Shown in pieces: positions 10,619 to 23,024 of a DNA stretch of 64,000 bases (its first letter is position 1; each line of letters begins with the position of its first letter). The stretch comes from Camellia lanceoleosa (taxonomy: Eukaryota; Streptophyta; Magnoliopsida; Ericales; Theaceae): NCBI GenBank assembly GCA_025200525.1, contig CM045761.1, positions 43,470,190-43,534,189 of the forward strand. The letters run 5' to 3'. Below the pieces are notes generated by a model. It saw nothing but the letters and a program-made list of their open reading frames with translations. It searched no databases and was not told the origin of the DNA. A program made the position numbers and the translations under genes.

Positions 10619-11942
10619 GAGCCTCCCAACTCTTAGGCTAGGGTTAGAAAAACTCTCTTAAGAGCTTAGACACATATCCATCTCCATCTCTTTGATTCTT
10701 TTCAAGTTTGGTGCCATTTCTTTATCACCATCAAGCACCACCACCACCACTCCATTTCCAGCAGCAAGGAGAGGTTCTCAGAGGCTTAGAAGCAACATTT
10801 CTCAAGCCAAGAGGTAGAAAAGAAGAGGTCTTCAAGGGTAAGTCTCCATTTCCCTCTTTTGTAGCACTTTCTTGCTTCATTTCTTAAGCCTACTTGCTCA
10901 CTGTTTTGGGTTCCGACCCTAACTGAAACTAGGACTTTTTTGAGCCATTATTCATGTTTGTTCAAGGGCTCAACCCTGTTTGAGCCCTCCATCTTGCACT
11001 TGTTTCAATATCCTCTGATATGCCATTATTTTGCATTGAATATTTGGCCTATGAGTGATCTGTTTTTGAGCACAATGTAAACTGTAAGTGGGCCTATTTT
11101 GAGCCCCTCTTCAACATTGAAGAAGGGCTCAACCATGTTTGGGTCCTCTATCTTGCACTTACCTCATAATCTCTCCTATTTACCGTAAATTTGCATGATT
11201 TGTTTGGCCTATATGTAAATTGTTTTGGAGTTTGTTATGAACTGTGAGTAAGCTTATTTTATGTCCATCTACAACATTGTAGAAGGGATCAATCTTTTTT
11301 GGGGTCTCCATGTTATACTTGTCGTTATACCCCTCTTCGACCCCCATTTTTGCATGCTTTTTTAAGCTTATCTAGCTTCTGTTTTCGGCCATCATCAGAG
11401 CTGTAAAGAGTCATATTTTGATCTTCTTGACATATTTCATTGAGGGTCTTTTCTGGTTTCATGAATGTTTGGGGTACCTCATGTTATAGCCTTATGTATC
11501 CTAGTTCTTGCATGACATTTTTAGCATGTTTTCATACTGATTTGGGGGATGTCATCTACTATAAATGTTCATATTTTTAGTCCCTCATCAGTGTTGTAGA
11601 AGGGTATTTTTCCATTTGGGCATCGCATGTATCACTTGCTTCAATATCCCTCTTGCGGAGCCATTTTTTGCATTCTTGCTTAATCCTATGTGTGCTTTCT
11701 GTTTAGCCCTTTTTATGACTGAAAATTTCTTTCCTTGGGGCTTTCTTTCTACTGTATTTTCATTCCATGTTCATATTGTGCATGCATTGCATAGCTATAG
11801 GCCATTTCGGGCGCCTAATATCGCATTTCGAGATCATTCCATGCTTCGGGTGCACTTTAGCTATGTTTCGGGACTGTTTCCCCCCACATTTCAGTGCTGA
11901 AATTCCAGTGGCATGTTTGCATATCATTTTCTATGTCATTTC

Positions 11943-12220
11943 ATGCCTTAATGCCATCGCCTCGATTTGCGTGCCTGTGTGCACGCATTTCGAGGCACTT
12001 CATTTTCATCCGACGGCCTCTTATGTGAGGGTGGCTGAGGCTCACCCATGTTAGTATAAGTCCATTTTGCATTCTGTATGTCATTTTAGCATCATTGCAT
12101 CGTGTATGCCATCGCCTCGGTTTGCGTGCCCGTGGGCACGCATTTCGAGACATCTCATTTGAGTCTCATTGCATCGCGTATGCCATCGCCTCGGTTTGCG
12201 TGCCCGTGGGCACGCATACA
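11943..12220 (+). repeat. LTR minisatellite, about 70-bp units (middle LTR)
   Basis: Units with GCCATCGCCTCGGTTTGCGT followed by GCCCGTGGGCACGCAT at about 11947, 12110 and 12184. GTGCCCACGGGC-type inverted symmetry is present in each unit. The 3' LTR has five units (31136-31640); the missing ones fall next to the 955-bp deletion. Confidence 0.75.
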
Positions 12221-13182
12221 CAATGACAGCATGTTTTGCATCATTCATCTGTTTTGCACGCACCGGGCTCGGCGCATCATACAAACTGCATTTGTATTTC
12301 AATTCCAAATTGAATACGTGTTAGTTGTAGCATTCCATATGCCATGTTTAGAATAGCCGAGCCTGCTATAGTTTACATTTTTGCATGTGTCGCATTAGGC
12401 AAATCTGTGTATTTTAGGATCACGCATGATTCCTAATTGGTTTTTTGTTTTGGCTTGGAGTACTCGGTGAGTTTTATGCTTTAGCATCCTTGCATGCGTG
12501 TGAGTGTTGCCATGAATAGCATGCTTACCATGAGGCTAAATGCTTATGTGATATAACTGCCTTGAATGCATGTGGGTGGAGGTTGAGTTACTTGAATTGG
12601 AACAATTCATCAAATGCTTGTTTTAAGCCCACTAGATAGTGGCAAAATCATATTTTCTTAAGCCCACCCGAGGGTGACAAATCCACGTCTTAGCCTACCT
12701 GCGGGTAGCACCATCAAACCGTTTTCAAACAAACAGACACGAAGTGTCTTGTTCCAATTCAGGTGATTCGGCCTATATTTGTATGCTGTGCGCATCACAT
12801 AGTAACCTAGGCTAATAACCGGAATAAGAACATACAATGTTTTCAAAAATAGATATCATGGTTAGTAGAGGCCGGTCTTTGACCGGGCGAGCGGGGGTGC
12901 TCACGAAGTGACCTTCCCCAATCGTACCCAAGTTCCCGAGCCGAGGCAACTTTGGTGATGACGGACACGTGGCCTTTGGCACCGAGTCAGGGTTTCCTAA
13001 ATTTTCCATTTTAAAATATTTAGGTGGCGACTCTGTATCTGGCGAAGCAGTCCATGTTTGGCACTTCTTTCAAAAAATCTATTTTCAAAACGATTTGCCG
13101 GATTTGGACTCTTCGGTTCAAGATTAAGAACCGTGACATTTGAGTCCTTCGAACTGTAGTGACCCAATATCGAACCAGAACC

Positions 13183-13195
13183 GGGGGGGGGGGGG
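13183..13195 (+). repeat. G13 homopolymer near the LTR end
   Basis: A run of 13 G lies 41 bp before the end of the middle LTR. The 3' LTR has a run of 17 G at the same place (33315-33331). Confidence 0.9.
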
Positions 13196-13242
13196 ACTCG
13201 TACTCCTTCTCCTGGGATGCGTTCGGGGACGTCTACAGTTTC

Positions 13243-13258
13243 TGGCGACTCTGCTGGG
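13243..13258 (+). other. Primer-binding site, tRNA-Arg-like
   Basis: TGGCGACTCTGCTGGG begins 5 bp after the LTR end. It starts TGG, complementary to the CCA end of a tRNA, and resembles the tRNA-Arg primer site known in Ogre elements. The exact tRNA would need alignment to a tRNA set. Confidence 0.75.
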
Positions 13259-14199
13259 AAGTTAGAGAACTTGACTCGAACTCGTGATATCTGGTTTTGA
13301 CTACATTTGTGTGTTTCTTTGCATTGCATTTGCATTGGTGCGCCTAAGACACCGTGTTTGCCATATGCCATTCCTGAACGATTTGCCGGAGGCTTGTCTT
13401 GTCAAGTCATGTCCGTAAAATTTGATCGGCTCTGAGCTCGACAAGATGGGAACACAAACCCGGTTTCTGGGCACCCTTTGACCATTCGACCTAGTGCATA
13501 TTCGGATCCATAGTGACCATTCCAAACTAGGACAGGTTGCTCACCTGTTTATAGGTTGTTTGAAGCCGTTGCGTGCGTAGTGAAACCCTAGCTCCTGACA
13601 AAATAGGACAGGGAAACACTACCCCAACATAGGGGTGTTTTCAGCTCTCACTTATCTGCTATGTGCTTGTTAGAGTGTGCCTCTCAAATAATGCATGTAT
13701 CGATTGAGTTTGGGCATCGAACTGCGAGCATCGGTCGATATCGAGAATCGGTTGTCTGCGGATATCCGATTGATTTTGGGAAACGGATAATCTGAACGAG
13801 CGATCGATGATTGAGGATGATGTATTTTCAGCTTATCAACTGCGTGTTGTATGCCCGACTGTGTGTTGTGTGTATTTAATTTAAGTTGTTATGCTGCCCG
13901 TTTTTCTGGTTATTTATTTCCTTTTCGCTTTATTATCTTTTTGCTAGGGCAGTTTTTAGCACGATTGCTTCCGAACCAATAGATTCCCCCTAAGCACTTT
14001 GGACACGAGGTCGCCGACTCAACCGATCCGAGGATCTCGTTGACGGACATCCAGTGTTCCACTCCCTACCCCCAGTTATCAGAAGAAGGCCGAGAAGGCG
14101 CAGTGTGTCGGAACAGGATTCTACAGAGGGTCATTTTGACGATGCAGTCAAGTTGAAATTTACGTATACGCCATAGAGGTACATTTACCGGTCATTCAG
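13259..14199 (+). other. Untranslated leader upstream of gag
   Basis: About 940 bp between the primer site and the first gag Met. No recognisable domain or long frame. Some Ogre elements carry an extra ORF upstream of gag, but none is visible here. Confidence 0.5.
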
Positions 14200-15800
14200 A
14201 TGGAACTACAGAATACATCAGGGATGGAGGCGATGATGCGCCAAATGCACGAGAGCATGAAACAGATGCAAGATGATGCCATCCGCCAAGCGGAATTTTC
14301 CAAACAACAAGCCGCAGTCATGGCCCAAAGAAGCCGAAGCTGATTACTAAAGTAGCAATGAAATCGACATCGCTTCACATCAGGCTCCTCCTCCACTAGC
14401 GGCTCCACTACGGCGGGCATCTACTTCGTCAATACCTGCCAAATCCTCGAATATCCTCCGAACACCTGTAATACCTTACGATGTCCTAACACTCAAGAGG
14501 ACACAGTCTTCCAATCTGGCTCGCCCCCTCTCCCGCCACGCCAACCCAAATCAAATCTTACACCCAACCACCCGACTCTCCATTTGAGTTCGAGGTAGAT
14601 CATCTGACTCTGGTGAGTAAGGAAAAAGCTTTTCAAGAAATCGCAGGGGTGAAGGCCATCCCGGATATTGAAGATGGCTACACCGACATGGCCGTGACCT
14701 TCTTTGATGATTCAAGATGCCACAGATTGATCGTTTTGACGGATCAGGGGATCCTATGGTCCATCTCCAGCTATTTTCAGACATCTTGAGGCCAATGGCC
14801 CTAACCCGACCACAAAAGCTTTCTTTATTTGGCAGAACTTTGTTGGGGGTGGCGGCCATCTGGTATGCAAAGTTAGAAGATGATGTGAAGAGAAATTGGG
14901 ATGAGCTGGCTGAGGCCTTCGTTACCAAGATTCGTATATCTGCAGATCGAGATTACAACACGTGATCTCGAAATAACGAGGCAGGAACAAAAGAGACTTT
15001 CTCTGATTTTGTAACTCGGTGGAGAGCAAAGGCATCGATGATGACCTTGAGGCCAATAGATAAGGATCAAATTCGGATGATTGTACGCAATCTCCAACCG
15101 AAGTTAATGCAGAAAATGAACGTACTCCCTTTCCCCACCTTCTCAGATTTACACGAGATGGGGGTACAGATCGAGGATGCGATGAAGCAAGGTTTGATCG
15201 ACCAGGACCGAGAACAGCCCCGAAGGACGTTCAACCGCAATAACAACGCAGGCCCAAGTGGCGCTGCAAACACAAGGACTTCGAAGGTCGGTATGGTCAC
15301 CACTACTCCCTCTTCCCAACCAAGGCCCGCAGCGGCCACACCCTTTTCCAGTACTTCCGGGAGCAGTAACCAAGCCCCGAGGTACCAATCCAGAGGCCAA
15401 AGAACCTTCACTCCACTATACATGCCCTTGTCCAAGGCTCTCGGCGTTCTAATCAAAAAGGGGCATCTGAAACCCCTAGAGCCGAGGCCACTACCAAATC
15501 CACTCCCCCCTTCCCACAACCCAGCCAAATCATGCGTACCACAGAACATGGCCATGGTCACGAGATTCAAGACCTCGTTGACAAGAATATCATTCTACCT
15601 CGAAGACCCAACGTCACAACTAACCCACTCCCGCACATAACCAAGATCCACCACCCAAAAGAGTCAACCTCATCCAAAGCGGGGTTGTTTCCCACGATCC
15701 TAGTATCTATATTACTCCCTCTCGGCTACCCAAGCCGAGGTGATCCTTCTGATTGCCGACTTGTGCATGTTGGACACTTTCACAACCCAATCTGAGCCAG
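14200..15800 (+). pseudogene. gag of the Ogre/Tat element (copy 2, multiple frameshifts)
   Basis: Structural capsid protein. A methionine/glutamine-rich coiled-coil-like N-terminus starts at 14200 (MELQNTSGMEAMMRQM). The capsid core follows at 14717-14965 (RFDGSGDPMVHL, then IWYAKLEDDVKRNWDELAEAF) and continues at 15000-15240 (SDFVTRWRAKAS). A Pro/Ser-rich tail runs to about 15800, with FTPLYMPLSKALG and HEIQDLVD blocks. At least four frame changes break it (near 14345, 14700, 14962 and 15500). A zinc knuckle is not recognisable. Confidence 0.75.
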
Positions 15801-16036
15801 AGGTGGTGACCTCCGAAAATGGAACGGGACAGGTTTCAGAGGAGAGCAGAATTGGTGAGTCTGGGATGGGACAGCCTAGGAATTGTGCTGGAAGAGCTTA
15901 TGATCCAAGCAGATATATCTTATCAGTGAGCCAATCTGAAGCCGAGTGTGAAATTTGCCGTAAAAAATTGTGTGCATGATTCGGGGGGACGGACTAGAAT
16001 AAGGGGCAGATGATCTGACAACGGTGGAAGAAGATT
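15801..16036 (+). other. gag-protease linker
   Basis: Short linker with no domain visible, probably part of the same polyprotein in an intact relative. Confidence 0.4.
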
Positions 16037-16939
16037 TTGCTAACCTCCATCTGGGGATTGCTTATGGCATCAAGGGTACATAGACAGGCTGTCCTATCTG
16101 CCATGGACAAGGCCAAACTCTCCGTTGATACTACACCAGAGCAGCTGGTTGGGCTGGTTTTCCCGGGAGGAGGTTCCCCGGCATTAACTTTTTCAGACAA
16201 AGAACTACCACCTGAGGGCGTGAATCATAACAAACATCTCTACATTTCTGTGGAATGTAGAGATAAGTGGATACCGGTGGTACTTGTTGATACCGGGTCC
16301 GCTATCAATGTCTGCCCAGTCAGAACAGCATATGCAATCGGGTTGAAACCCGTGAACTTCATACCAACCACTCAGGTGATCAAAGCTTACGATAATACGG
16401 CAGGAAGTGATGGGGAATTTGTCAAGATTCGTGCCCGTGTTGGTCCAGACAACACAACATTGAATTTCATGTCTTGGGCGTTCCGCAACCTTCAACTTGC
16501 TCTTGGGCGGCCGTGGTTGCACCAAGTGAAAGCGATCTCTTCCACTCTGCACGGATGTTGAAATCATCCGCGGAAAGGGGTTGCAATTGTTTTCGGAAAT
16601 TTATCCATCCATGCGCCGCCAGAAGTGTCTACGCTAGTTTTGGAGATCGAGCACGGCACGGAGGTTGTGTTCTTATCAGGGTTCACTTTGGCAGAGGCCC
16701 GGGTAGTGCAGAATATTATGGCTGTGAATGAAGGTGTGTACGTCAGTGCCCAATCCGTCTACCTCATGAACAAGCTACAACATATTCCCGGGATGGGATT
16801 AGGAAGAAGCGGCAGGAAAGGAGTCGCTGTGTTGGCCGAAGTGCCACACAACCCGCATACCTTTGGACTGGGTTATCTGCCCACCAAAGAGGACTGGGTG
16901 AGGAAAGGAAAGGAAATGGCCAGCAGAGCTAGAGCGTAG
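16037..16939 (+). pseudogene. Aspartic protease followed by a G-patch-like segment (pol)
   Basis: The aspartic protease cuts the polyprotein. The active site VLVDTGSAINVCP is intact and followed by the LALGRPWLH block (16037-16561). A frame change near 16555 leads to a second frame (16625-16939) with PGMGLGRSG and FGLGY, a glycine pattern like a G-patch. G-patch motifs after protease are known in some retroelements; here it is inferred from the pattern only. The stop at 16939 precedes a variable linker. Confidence 0.75.
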
Positions 16940-17544
16940 CAGGCTGGGAAGCCTTTTGACTTAATGCACAGGCCCATTTAGGGTACCCTGAACGGACGCT
17001 TCGTCCGGGAGGGGGAGGACTTTCCATTTTGCGGCTTCCCAGAGCCATGGTTAAACGTGGAGAAGAAGCGCGTACCAGGTTTCGAAATCTTCTTCGACCT
17101 GCAACTATCCGGGGATGACGTTGCCACAGAGCAGACAGACCCAACAACTGAGGTTGAGCAGAATAAAGCAGTGGATCCTGAGGGCACAGAATTGGAAATG
17201 GGGGTAGCACTGGCATGTCTCCTCTCTGATCCTCCGATTGAGCAAGAGTGCTTGGGGGATAACTTTGTGGTTTCCATGATTGGGGATGAAACGGCTGCGA
17301 GTCGACCAGCAGCTATCTTGGATGCATCAATCGCACCCTCTCTCACTTGGCAGTACGAGGAGGGATTTTTGTCCAGCGGAAGACCGGGGTAGTGAGCCGA
17401 ATCTGATTCCACGAGTCCTGTGAGTCGAATCGGGTTCGGCTTGGAAGTCTGAAGTCTGGTACTCTTGGGGATGTTAACCCGGATGCCACAGTCCTGTCCA
17501 GGTCGTCTTTTTCCTTTTCATTTGAGTCTGTTGTAACTAATGAA
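16940..17544 (+). other. Protease-RT linker
   Basis: Acidic, low-similarity linker (open 17057-17392, rich in Glu and Asp), then stops in all frames before RT. Ogre elements typically splice an intron between protease and RT; one may lie in 17393-17545, but I cannot fix its borders. Confidence 0.4.
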
Positions 17545-18728
17545 TTGGATGATTTGGATGTGCCTAATGAGAATGAACTATCTGTGGTTTCCGAGTACTT
17601 TTCTGTGCCCCTAATTTATTGCATTGATTCAGACTTTCAAAATTTTGATCAAAACGACGAGGACGAAGTTCCTCCGGTTTTACAACGTTTAATTGAGCAA
17701 GAGCAAGAGAGATTTGTTAAACCATTAATGGATGAAATCATTACCGTGAACAATGATCGAGGAGGACCCGCTGGTCGGATCGGGTCCACGTTGTCTTCGG
17801 AGGAACATGAGTGCTTAGTCGCTTTATTAAAAGATTTCAAAGATGTTTTCGTGTGGTCCTACGAAGACATGCCTGGAATCGATCCTGAGATTGTACAGCA
17901 TCGGATCCCCCTTGACTCCGAGGCCCGACCTGTCAAGCAGAAACTCAGAAGGATCCGCCCGGATTGGGCTTTTAAGATCAAGGAAGAGGTCACCAAGCAA
18001 ATCGACGCAGGCTTCCTGCTGGTATCTGAATATCCGACTTGGTTTGCCAACATTGTTCCGGTGCCGAAGAAAGATGGCAGGATCCGGGTGTGTGTAGACT
18101 TCAGGGATTTGAACAGAGCTAGTCCGAAGGACGACTTTCCCTTACCGCACATCGATGAGTTGGTAGATTTCACAGCAGGGCATGCATTGCTCTCATTCAT
18201 GGATGGCTTCTCAGGATACAACCAGATAGTGATGGCGCCAGAAGACAGAGAAAAGACTGCATTCACCACCCCGTGGGGGACATACTGCTACCGGGTAATG
18301 CCGTTTAGTTGAAGAACGCCTGGGCTACTTATCAACGAAGTGCGACCACAATACTACATGATATGATCCATAAAGAGGTTGAGGTGTATGTGGACGACAT
18401 GATTGTCAAGTCCAAGGAAAGAGAGGGCCACTACACCGCCTTGCACAAGTTTTTCCAAAGGATCAGGGAATTCCGGTTGCAGCTAAACCCTCAAAAATGT
18501 ACGTTTGGTGTTACAGCGGGGAAAATGTTAGGGTTTCTGATTACACAAAGAGGCATCGAGGTCGATCCTTCCAAAATCAAGGCCATCCTAGAAATGCCAC
18601 CACCAAGGACTAAAAAGGAGGTGCGAGGCTTTCTGGGTAAAGTGCAATTCATAAGACGGTTTATTTCAAAATTAACCTTGACTTGTGAACCACTTTTTAG
18701 CCTCCTTAAGAAAGGAAAGAAGTTCTAA
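17545..18728 (+). pseudogene. Reverse transcriptase (pol, one frameshift)
   Basis: RNA-dependent DNA polymerase. The N-terminal connection carries the Tat hallmark DMPGIDPEIVQHRI. RT blocks follow: VPKKDGRIRVCVDFRDLN, SPKDDFPLPHIDELVD, SFMDGFSGYNQI, then the catalytic YVDDMIVKSK (about 18390). A frame change at about 18305-18312 splits it after YRVMPF. The stop at 18726 opens the RNase H part. The catalytic residues are all present, so it was active recently or the shift is a sequence error. Confidence 0.88.
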
Positions 18729-19700
18729 TGGGACGGCCGATGTCAAGCTGCATTTGAACAAATTAAAGAATATCTACAGAACCCACCCGTTTTATCGCCA
18801 CCAGAACCAGGGAAACCGTTGATTTTGTATCTGTCAGTGACTGAAACTACAATGGGCTGCATGCTTGCACAAGAATCAGAAGATAAGGTGGAAAAAGCCA
18901 TCTATTATTTGAGCAAAAAGATGTTGGAGTATAAGACCCAATATACACCACTGGAAAAGGCTTACTTGGCTCTGGTATGGGCTACCAGGAAGCTGCAGCA
19001 CTACCTGTTAGCTCACTCTATAATGTTGGTTTCGCGACTTGATCCCATCAAATATCTCTTCGAGAAACCAGCGCTTACGGGTAGGCTAGCTCGTTGGTTG
19101 CTTTTGCTCTCCGAATTTGATCTCACGTACGTGACACGCAAGTCAGTGAAAGGAAGAGCAGTGGCAGAGTTCCTTGCCGACCACCCGGTTGAGGGGGATG
19201 AAGCGGTCGAGTACCTATTCTTGGATGAATCAATTTTGCACATCGACGAAGAAACTTGGACGATGTACTTTGACGGAGCGTCAAATCAATATGGGTATGG
19301 GATAGGAGTGTTACTGATAGCACCCGACAATTCCCGTATCCCTCTACCCTTCAAACTCCAGTTCAAAGTCTCGAACAATGAAGCAGAATATGAAGCGTGT
19401 ATCGCTGGTCTAGAAGCAGCCCTGGAACTAGGGGCAAGACGGCTGGACGTCATTGGGGATTCGAACCTTGTTGTGTCTCAAGCTAAAGGAGACTGGAAAG
19501 TGAAAGAGGAGAAGATGATGATGTATCACCAAACCTTGGATTTGCTGATTCCTCGGTTTGAGAAGTTAAGTTTTACTCATCTACTAAGAGAGAACAACAG
19601 GTTCGCAGATTCTTTAGCAACTCTATCTTCTATGATAGACATCCCATGTGGAGTCCGAATGCGTCCAGTCATCATCGACGAAATTTGCACCGCCTTATGA
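18729..19700 (+). pseudogene. Tether RNase H plus archaeal-type RNase H (pol)
   Basis: Two RNase H-like parts. The first (18760-19200) is the degenerate retroviral tether: LILYLSVTETTMGCMLAQE, then TPLEKAYLALVWATRKL and the LARWLLLLSEFDLTYV block. The second (19255-19640) is the archaeal-type RNase H that defines the Tat lineage: [41 protein letters not shown] and ENNRFADSLA. The frame is open from 18819 to 19700. Confidence 0.88.
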
Positions 19701-20958
19701 GTCGATTGGCCATAGATGAAGTTCGTGACGAACACCTGGTATTACGACATCTGGAACTTCTTGGAGAAAGAAGCATACCCGCCAGGATAAATGCCAAAGA
19801 CAAGAGGGCAATCGAAGAATGGCGATTCAGTTCATCATCATCTGCGGGGTAAATCAGATAAACGGGGTCATCTGGGAATGCATAAACTGTGCGTTAATGC
19901 CGAAGAGTCAAAGCGTCTGATGGAAGCCATCCACGGGGGTGAATGTGGTGCACACATGAATGGGGTAATGTTGGCACAGAAGATCCTTAGACAGGTTATT
20001 ACTGGTCCATCATGGAGGAGGATTGTATTGGCTTCGTCCGGCGATGTCACAAGTGTCAAATTCATGCAAATCGCATGAACATCCCGCCGTCAAAGCTGTA
20101 CAACATGACTTTGCCATGGCCGTTTTCTGTCTGGGGAATTGATGTAATCGGGGCTGGTACGCCAAATGGGTCGAATGGGCATGAGTTCATCTTAGTAGCG
20201 ATAGATTATTTCACAAAGTGGGTTGAGGCCCAATCTTATGCGGTGTTGAAGGCTTCGCATGTAGCAAAATTTATCAGAAACAACATTATCTGTCGCTACG
20301 GAGTCCCAAATGAAATCGTTTTAGACAATGGTTCCCACTTCAAAAAGGAGGTGATCGATTTGTTGGAGAAATACAATGTGGCTTTTCATAAGTCGTCTAC
20401 TTACCGGCCGCAAACCAATGGAGCAGTTGAGGCCGCCAACAAGAACATGAAGCGCATACTACAGAAGATGTTGGAAACCTATCGGATCGGCGGATAAGCG
20501 CCTTTCACTCTGGGGAACAGACTTCGATCAGACCTTCTACTGGGGCGACTCCGTACTCATTGGTTTATGGGATGGAAGCCGTTCTGCCTATTGAGATTGA
20601 GGTCCCGTCATTATGAGTATTGGCGAGTGCCGATTAGCGACAAAACAGATTTGAGGAACTCATGCTTTTCGATGAAAGAAGGCTGAAAGCACTGTACCAT
20701 ATCCAAGGTTATCAACGCAGAATCGCCCAGGCTTTTAACAAGAAGGTTAAGTCCAGGAATTTGAAAGAAGGAGATTTGGTACTCAAAGACAACCGAGCTC
20801 CCATCCACGACCCAAGGGGCAAGTTCAGACCCAATTGGACTGGTCCCTACATTATCAAGTCAATCTGGTCTGGTGGAGCTGTGGTTCTGATGGATTTAGA
20901 TGGCATAGAGTTTTCCCAACTGATCAACATGGACAAGTTGAAGAAATACTATCCCTGA
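19701..20958 (+). pseudogene. Integrase (pol, copy 2, frameshifted)
   Basis: Same organisation as at 1-1240: a zinc-binding part (19860-20080), a core with GIDVIG, LDNGSHF and GAVEAANK (20012-20497), and the C-terminal GPYIIK part to 20958. It carries the same frame change before the core (near 19995) as copy 1. It has extra breaks at 20487-20520 and 20620-20660, where copy 1 reads through with CTGG, CCAG and GCTG words that are shortened here. Confidence 0.85.
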
Positions 20959-21695
20959 GAGGCTCGCTAGGCCAAAAGCCCGAAAGGGCGACCTAGGCAA
21001 AATTTAGAGCATAGAAAATTTGAAATTATAAAATCTGAGCTCGCAAGGTTGAAAACCCGCAAAGGGTGGCCTTGGCAAAAGTTAGAGCGCAAAAGGAGAG
21101 TAAAAATACCGGCGAACCTAAGCTGAACTCGTGAAGGCTTGATTCCCATCTATGGGATACGTGGCGCCTTCATCCCGAAGTTCAAATTTCAATCTTTTCC
21201 TCGATCAACTTTGTCCATTTGATCATCTCGACCATCTCTATTCATCAAGATTTATCGTGATCTCCGTCTGATGTTATTCAGACTAGGGGCAACTTTCCGT
21301 TGCAATGAAGTGTTCTTGGCACCACCTGCACTAGGGGCAACTTTCCGTTGCTATGAACTGCCGAGGCACTTTTCAAACTAGGGGCAACTTTCCAGTTGCT
21401 AGGATCCGGGGTTGAGCATCTCAGTGACAGATCTCAGGCGTGCCCAGTTCTGATCCATATCGAAAATAGTTTTGAAAAAGTTTTAATAAAAGATTGACTT
21501 TGTTGAAATTGATCTTTTCACAACTAAGACCATTTTTGGACCAAAATGGGGAATTTTCAGTACCACAACCTTCAATTTCATTGATTTCAAAACAGAGTTC
21601 TCTCGCTCTTGCATACAATTGAAGTTGCTTTTTATTACACTCATAACGAAAACTTGAAAGTACTAATAAAGCAATAAATCTAGGGCATAGTCAAG
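20959..21695 (+). other. Spacer between pol and antisense gene A (copy 2)
   Basis: Non-coding; the counterpart of 1241-1975. It contains the triplicated AGGGGCAACT hairpins (21285-21400). Confidence 0.55.
21285..21400 (+). repeat. Triplicated AGGGGCAACT hairpin motif (copy 2)
   Basis: AGGGGCAACT at 21285, 21333 and 21380, each followed by a GCAAC/GTTGC hairpin. The spacing is the same as in copy 1. Confidence 0.75.
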
Positions 21696-22982
21696 TCAGG
21701 TGTCTCTGCGCCCTCTCCCAGAGCTGGTTGAAGCCTCTGATGCCAACCTAGGCCCAACTTGTGCTTCTTCGTTGAGCCAATCCCAGCACTCGTCAGACAA
21801 AGTGCAACTAAAAGAGGGAGCAGGAGCCAAGAGTTCTCTAATTCTCCATGCTGCGGCCTGCCGAGCTAGCTGTGCGCCTCGAACCGGGAATGTAGCCGGA
21901 TACTCTATCCCTTCTGGTGGGCAAGTCTGGTCATGGCCGAACTGGCGCAGAATACGGAATGGGAAATAGAATACACAGTGAGTCAAGCCGACGATCGAAT
22001 CCCGGCACTGGGACATCTTTGTAGCTCATTGCCGGGAGATTGAGCCAAGGACAACGCCACGCAATGCGATCTGCCGACAAATTGCACATCCATTCAAACC
22101 ACCATCTCTCAACAAGGGCATCGACTAGGTGTTGTCGAAAGAAGTAACCGCGGGCTGAGTAAGCAGGGCAAGAGTCCACAACTTGCAATTTATCCATCAA
22201 CCATATCTGGGGAGGGATGAAAAATGAGAGAATAAAGAACAGAGAGATGTGCGATGAGAGAAAAGTAAGATAAGGGTTTTGTGAGAAAAACCGAGCCTGA
22301 GGGCCGAGTGATGTGAGCAAATACATATGTGAGCTTGGGTGGGAAACATTACCTGCAGCAGTAGTGGACCCCCTGCGAACCTGGTTGTCTCCCAGCAGTA
22401 GAAAGCATCAAAGCCCATCAGTGTCTCGGCCAGAGTCATGGCAATGCAACTCTTTTCCTCTTTCAAGCCTTGAGCAACTTCAATCAAACGGGCGCCGGAC
22501 CCTCTGAAACTTGAGGCAAACAGAAAATGAGATAACAGGCACAAACAGAGAACATGTCGTCGGAAGCCTTGCCAATGATGGTCGCTGCGGTCACCAGCAT
22601 CGGAGAATCGGTAAATCAGGCTCGGGATATCCAACATTCCGTCACAAATCAGGGATCGAGCATCATGCGCATTGAGTTCGCACATCCGCCCTAAGGTCTG
22701 GGCATAGCCAAAATTGAGTTGGGGCAGGATCTCCTCACCTCGCTCGGATTCTATCAAAACTTGAAAATCTTCAAAAGTAGGACATACCTCTTGCCCTTCG
22801 AAGCTGAAGACATGCGTCACTGGGTTCCAAAATCTCATCGCAGCATGGAGGAAAGGCAGGTGTAGCGGAGTCCGGCCCAGCGTGAATAGTGCATTCAAGC
22901 CGAAACCCCGGAAGTTCAACTTTTCCGAGCCATCTAAAGAAGAGATCCAAGATGTGAGATTTTCTGCGTGAAATGCCTCCAT
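21696..22982 (-). pseudogene. Antisense gene A: DUF7745-like protein (copy 2, two exons)
   Basis: Exon 1 is 22982-22353 (210 codons, ATG to CAG|GTAATG). Exon 2 runs from 22206 to the TGA at 21696, with acceptor CCCCAG. Exon 1 is intact and nearly identical to copy 1. Exon 2 shows LVERWWFEWMCNLSADRIAW, then after one frame change (near 22000) VFYFPFRILRQFG, which contains the RQFG motif shared with plant mobile domains. The tail is CWDWLNEEAQVG. The single frame change makes it the more complete of the two copies. Confidence 0.78.
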
Positions 22983-23024
22983 TTTTGTGCAAAGCAGTGA
23001 TGAAATGAATGAATTCCAAGGTTG

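Larger units (their letters stand above)
1..13237 (+). mobile_element. Ogre/Tat LTR retrotransposon, copy 1 (3' part only)
   Basis: The window opens inside the integrase of a large Ty3/gypsy element and continues through its 3' domain to the LTR ending at 13237. The whole stretch is repeated nearly base for base at about 19738-33375, including integrase, both antisense genes, the tandem-repeat intron, the polypurine tract and the LTR. The 5' half of this copy lies outside the window. The archaeal-type RNase H seen in copy 2, the huge LTR and the long 3' domain with antisense ORFs place it in the Ogre/Tat branch of non-chromoviruses. Confidence 0.9.
9529..13237 (+). repeat. Middle LTR, shared by copies 1 and 2 (3709 bp)
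   Basis: Starts TGTAGAC and ends GTCTACA, a perfect 7-bp terminal inverted repeat. A polypurine tract precedes it and a primer-binding site follows. It aligns along its length with 28726-33375 but lacks about 955 bp present there (31401-32355). Plus-strand open frames at 9600-10620 lack domains and are not called as genes. Confidence 0.93.

Noticed and set aside
9600..10620. Plus-strand open frames in the LTR
   Set aside because: No domain, overlap in three frames, and the frames are not conserved between the two LTRs.
13243..13258. tRNA gene at the primer sites
   Set aside because: Only the short complement to a tRNA 3' end is present here, at 53781 and at 59413; there is no cloverleaf.
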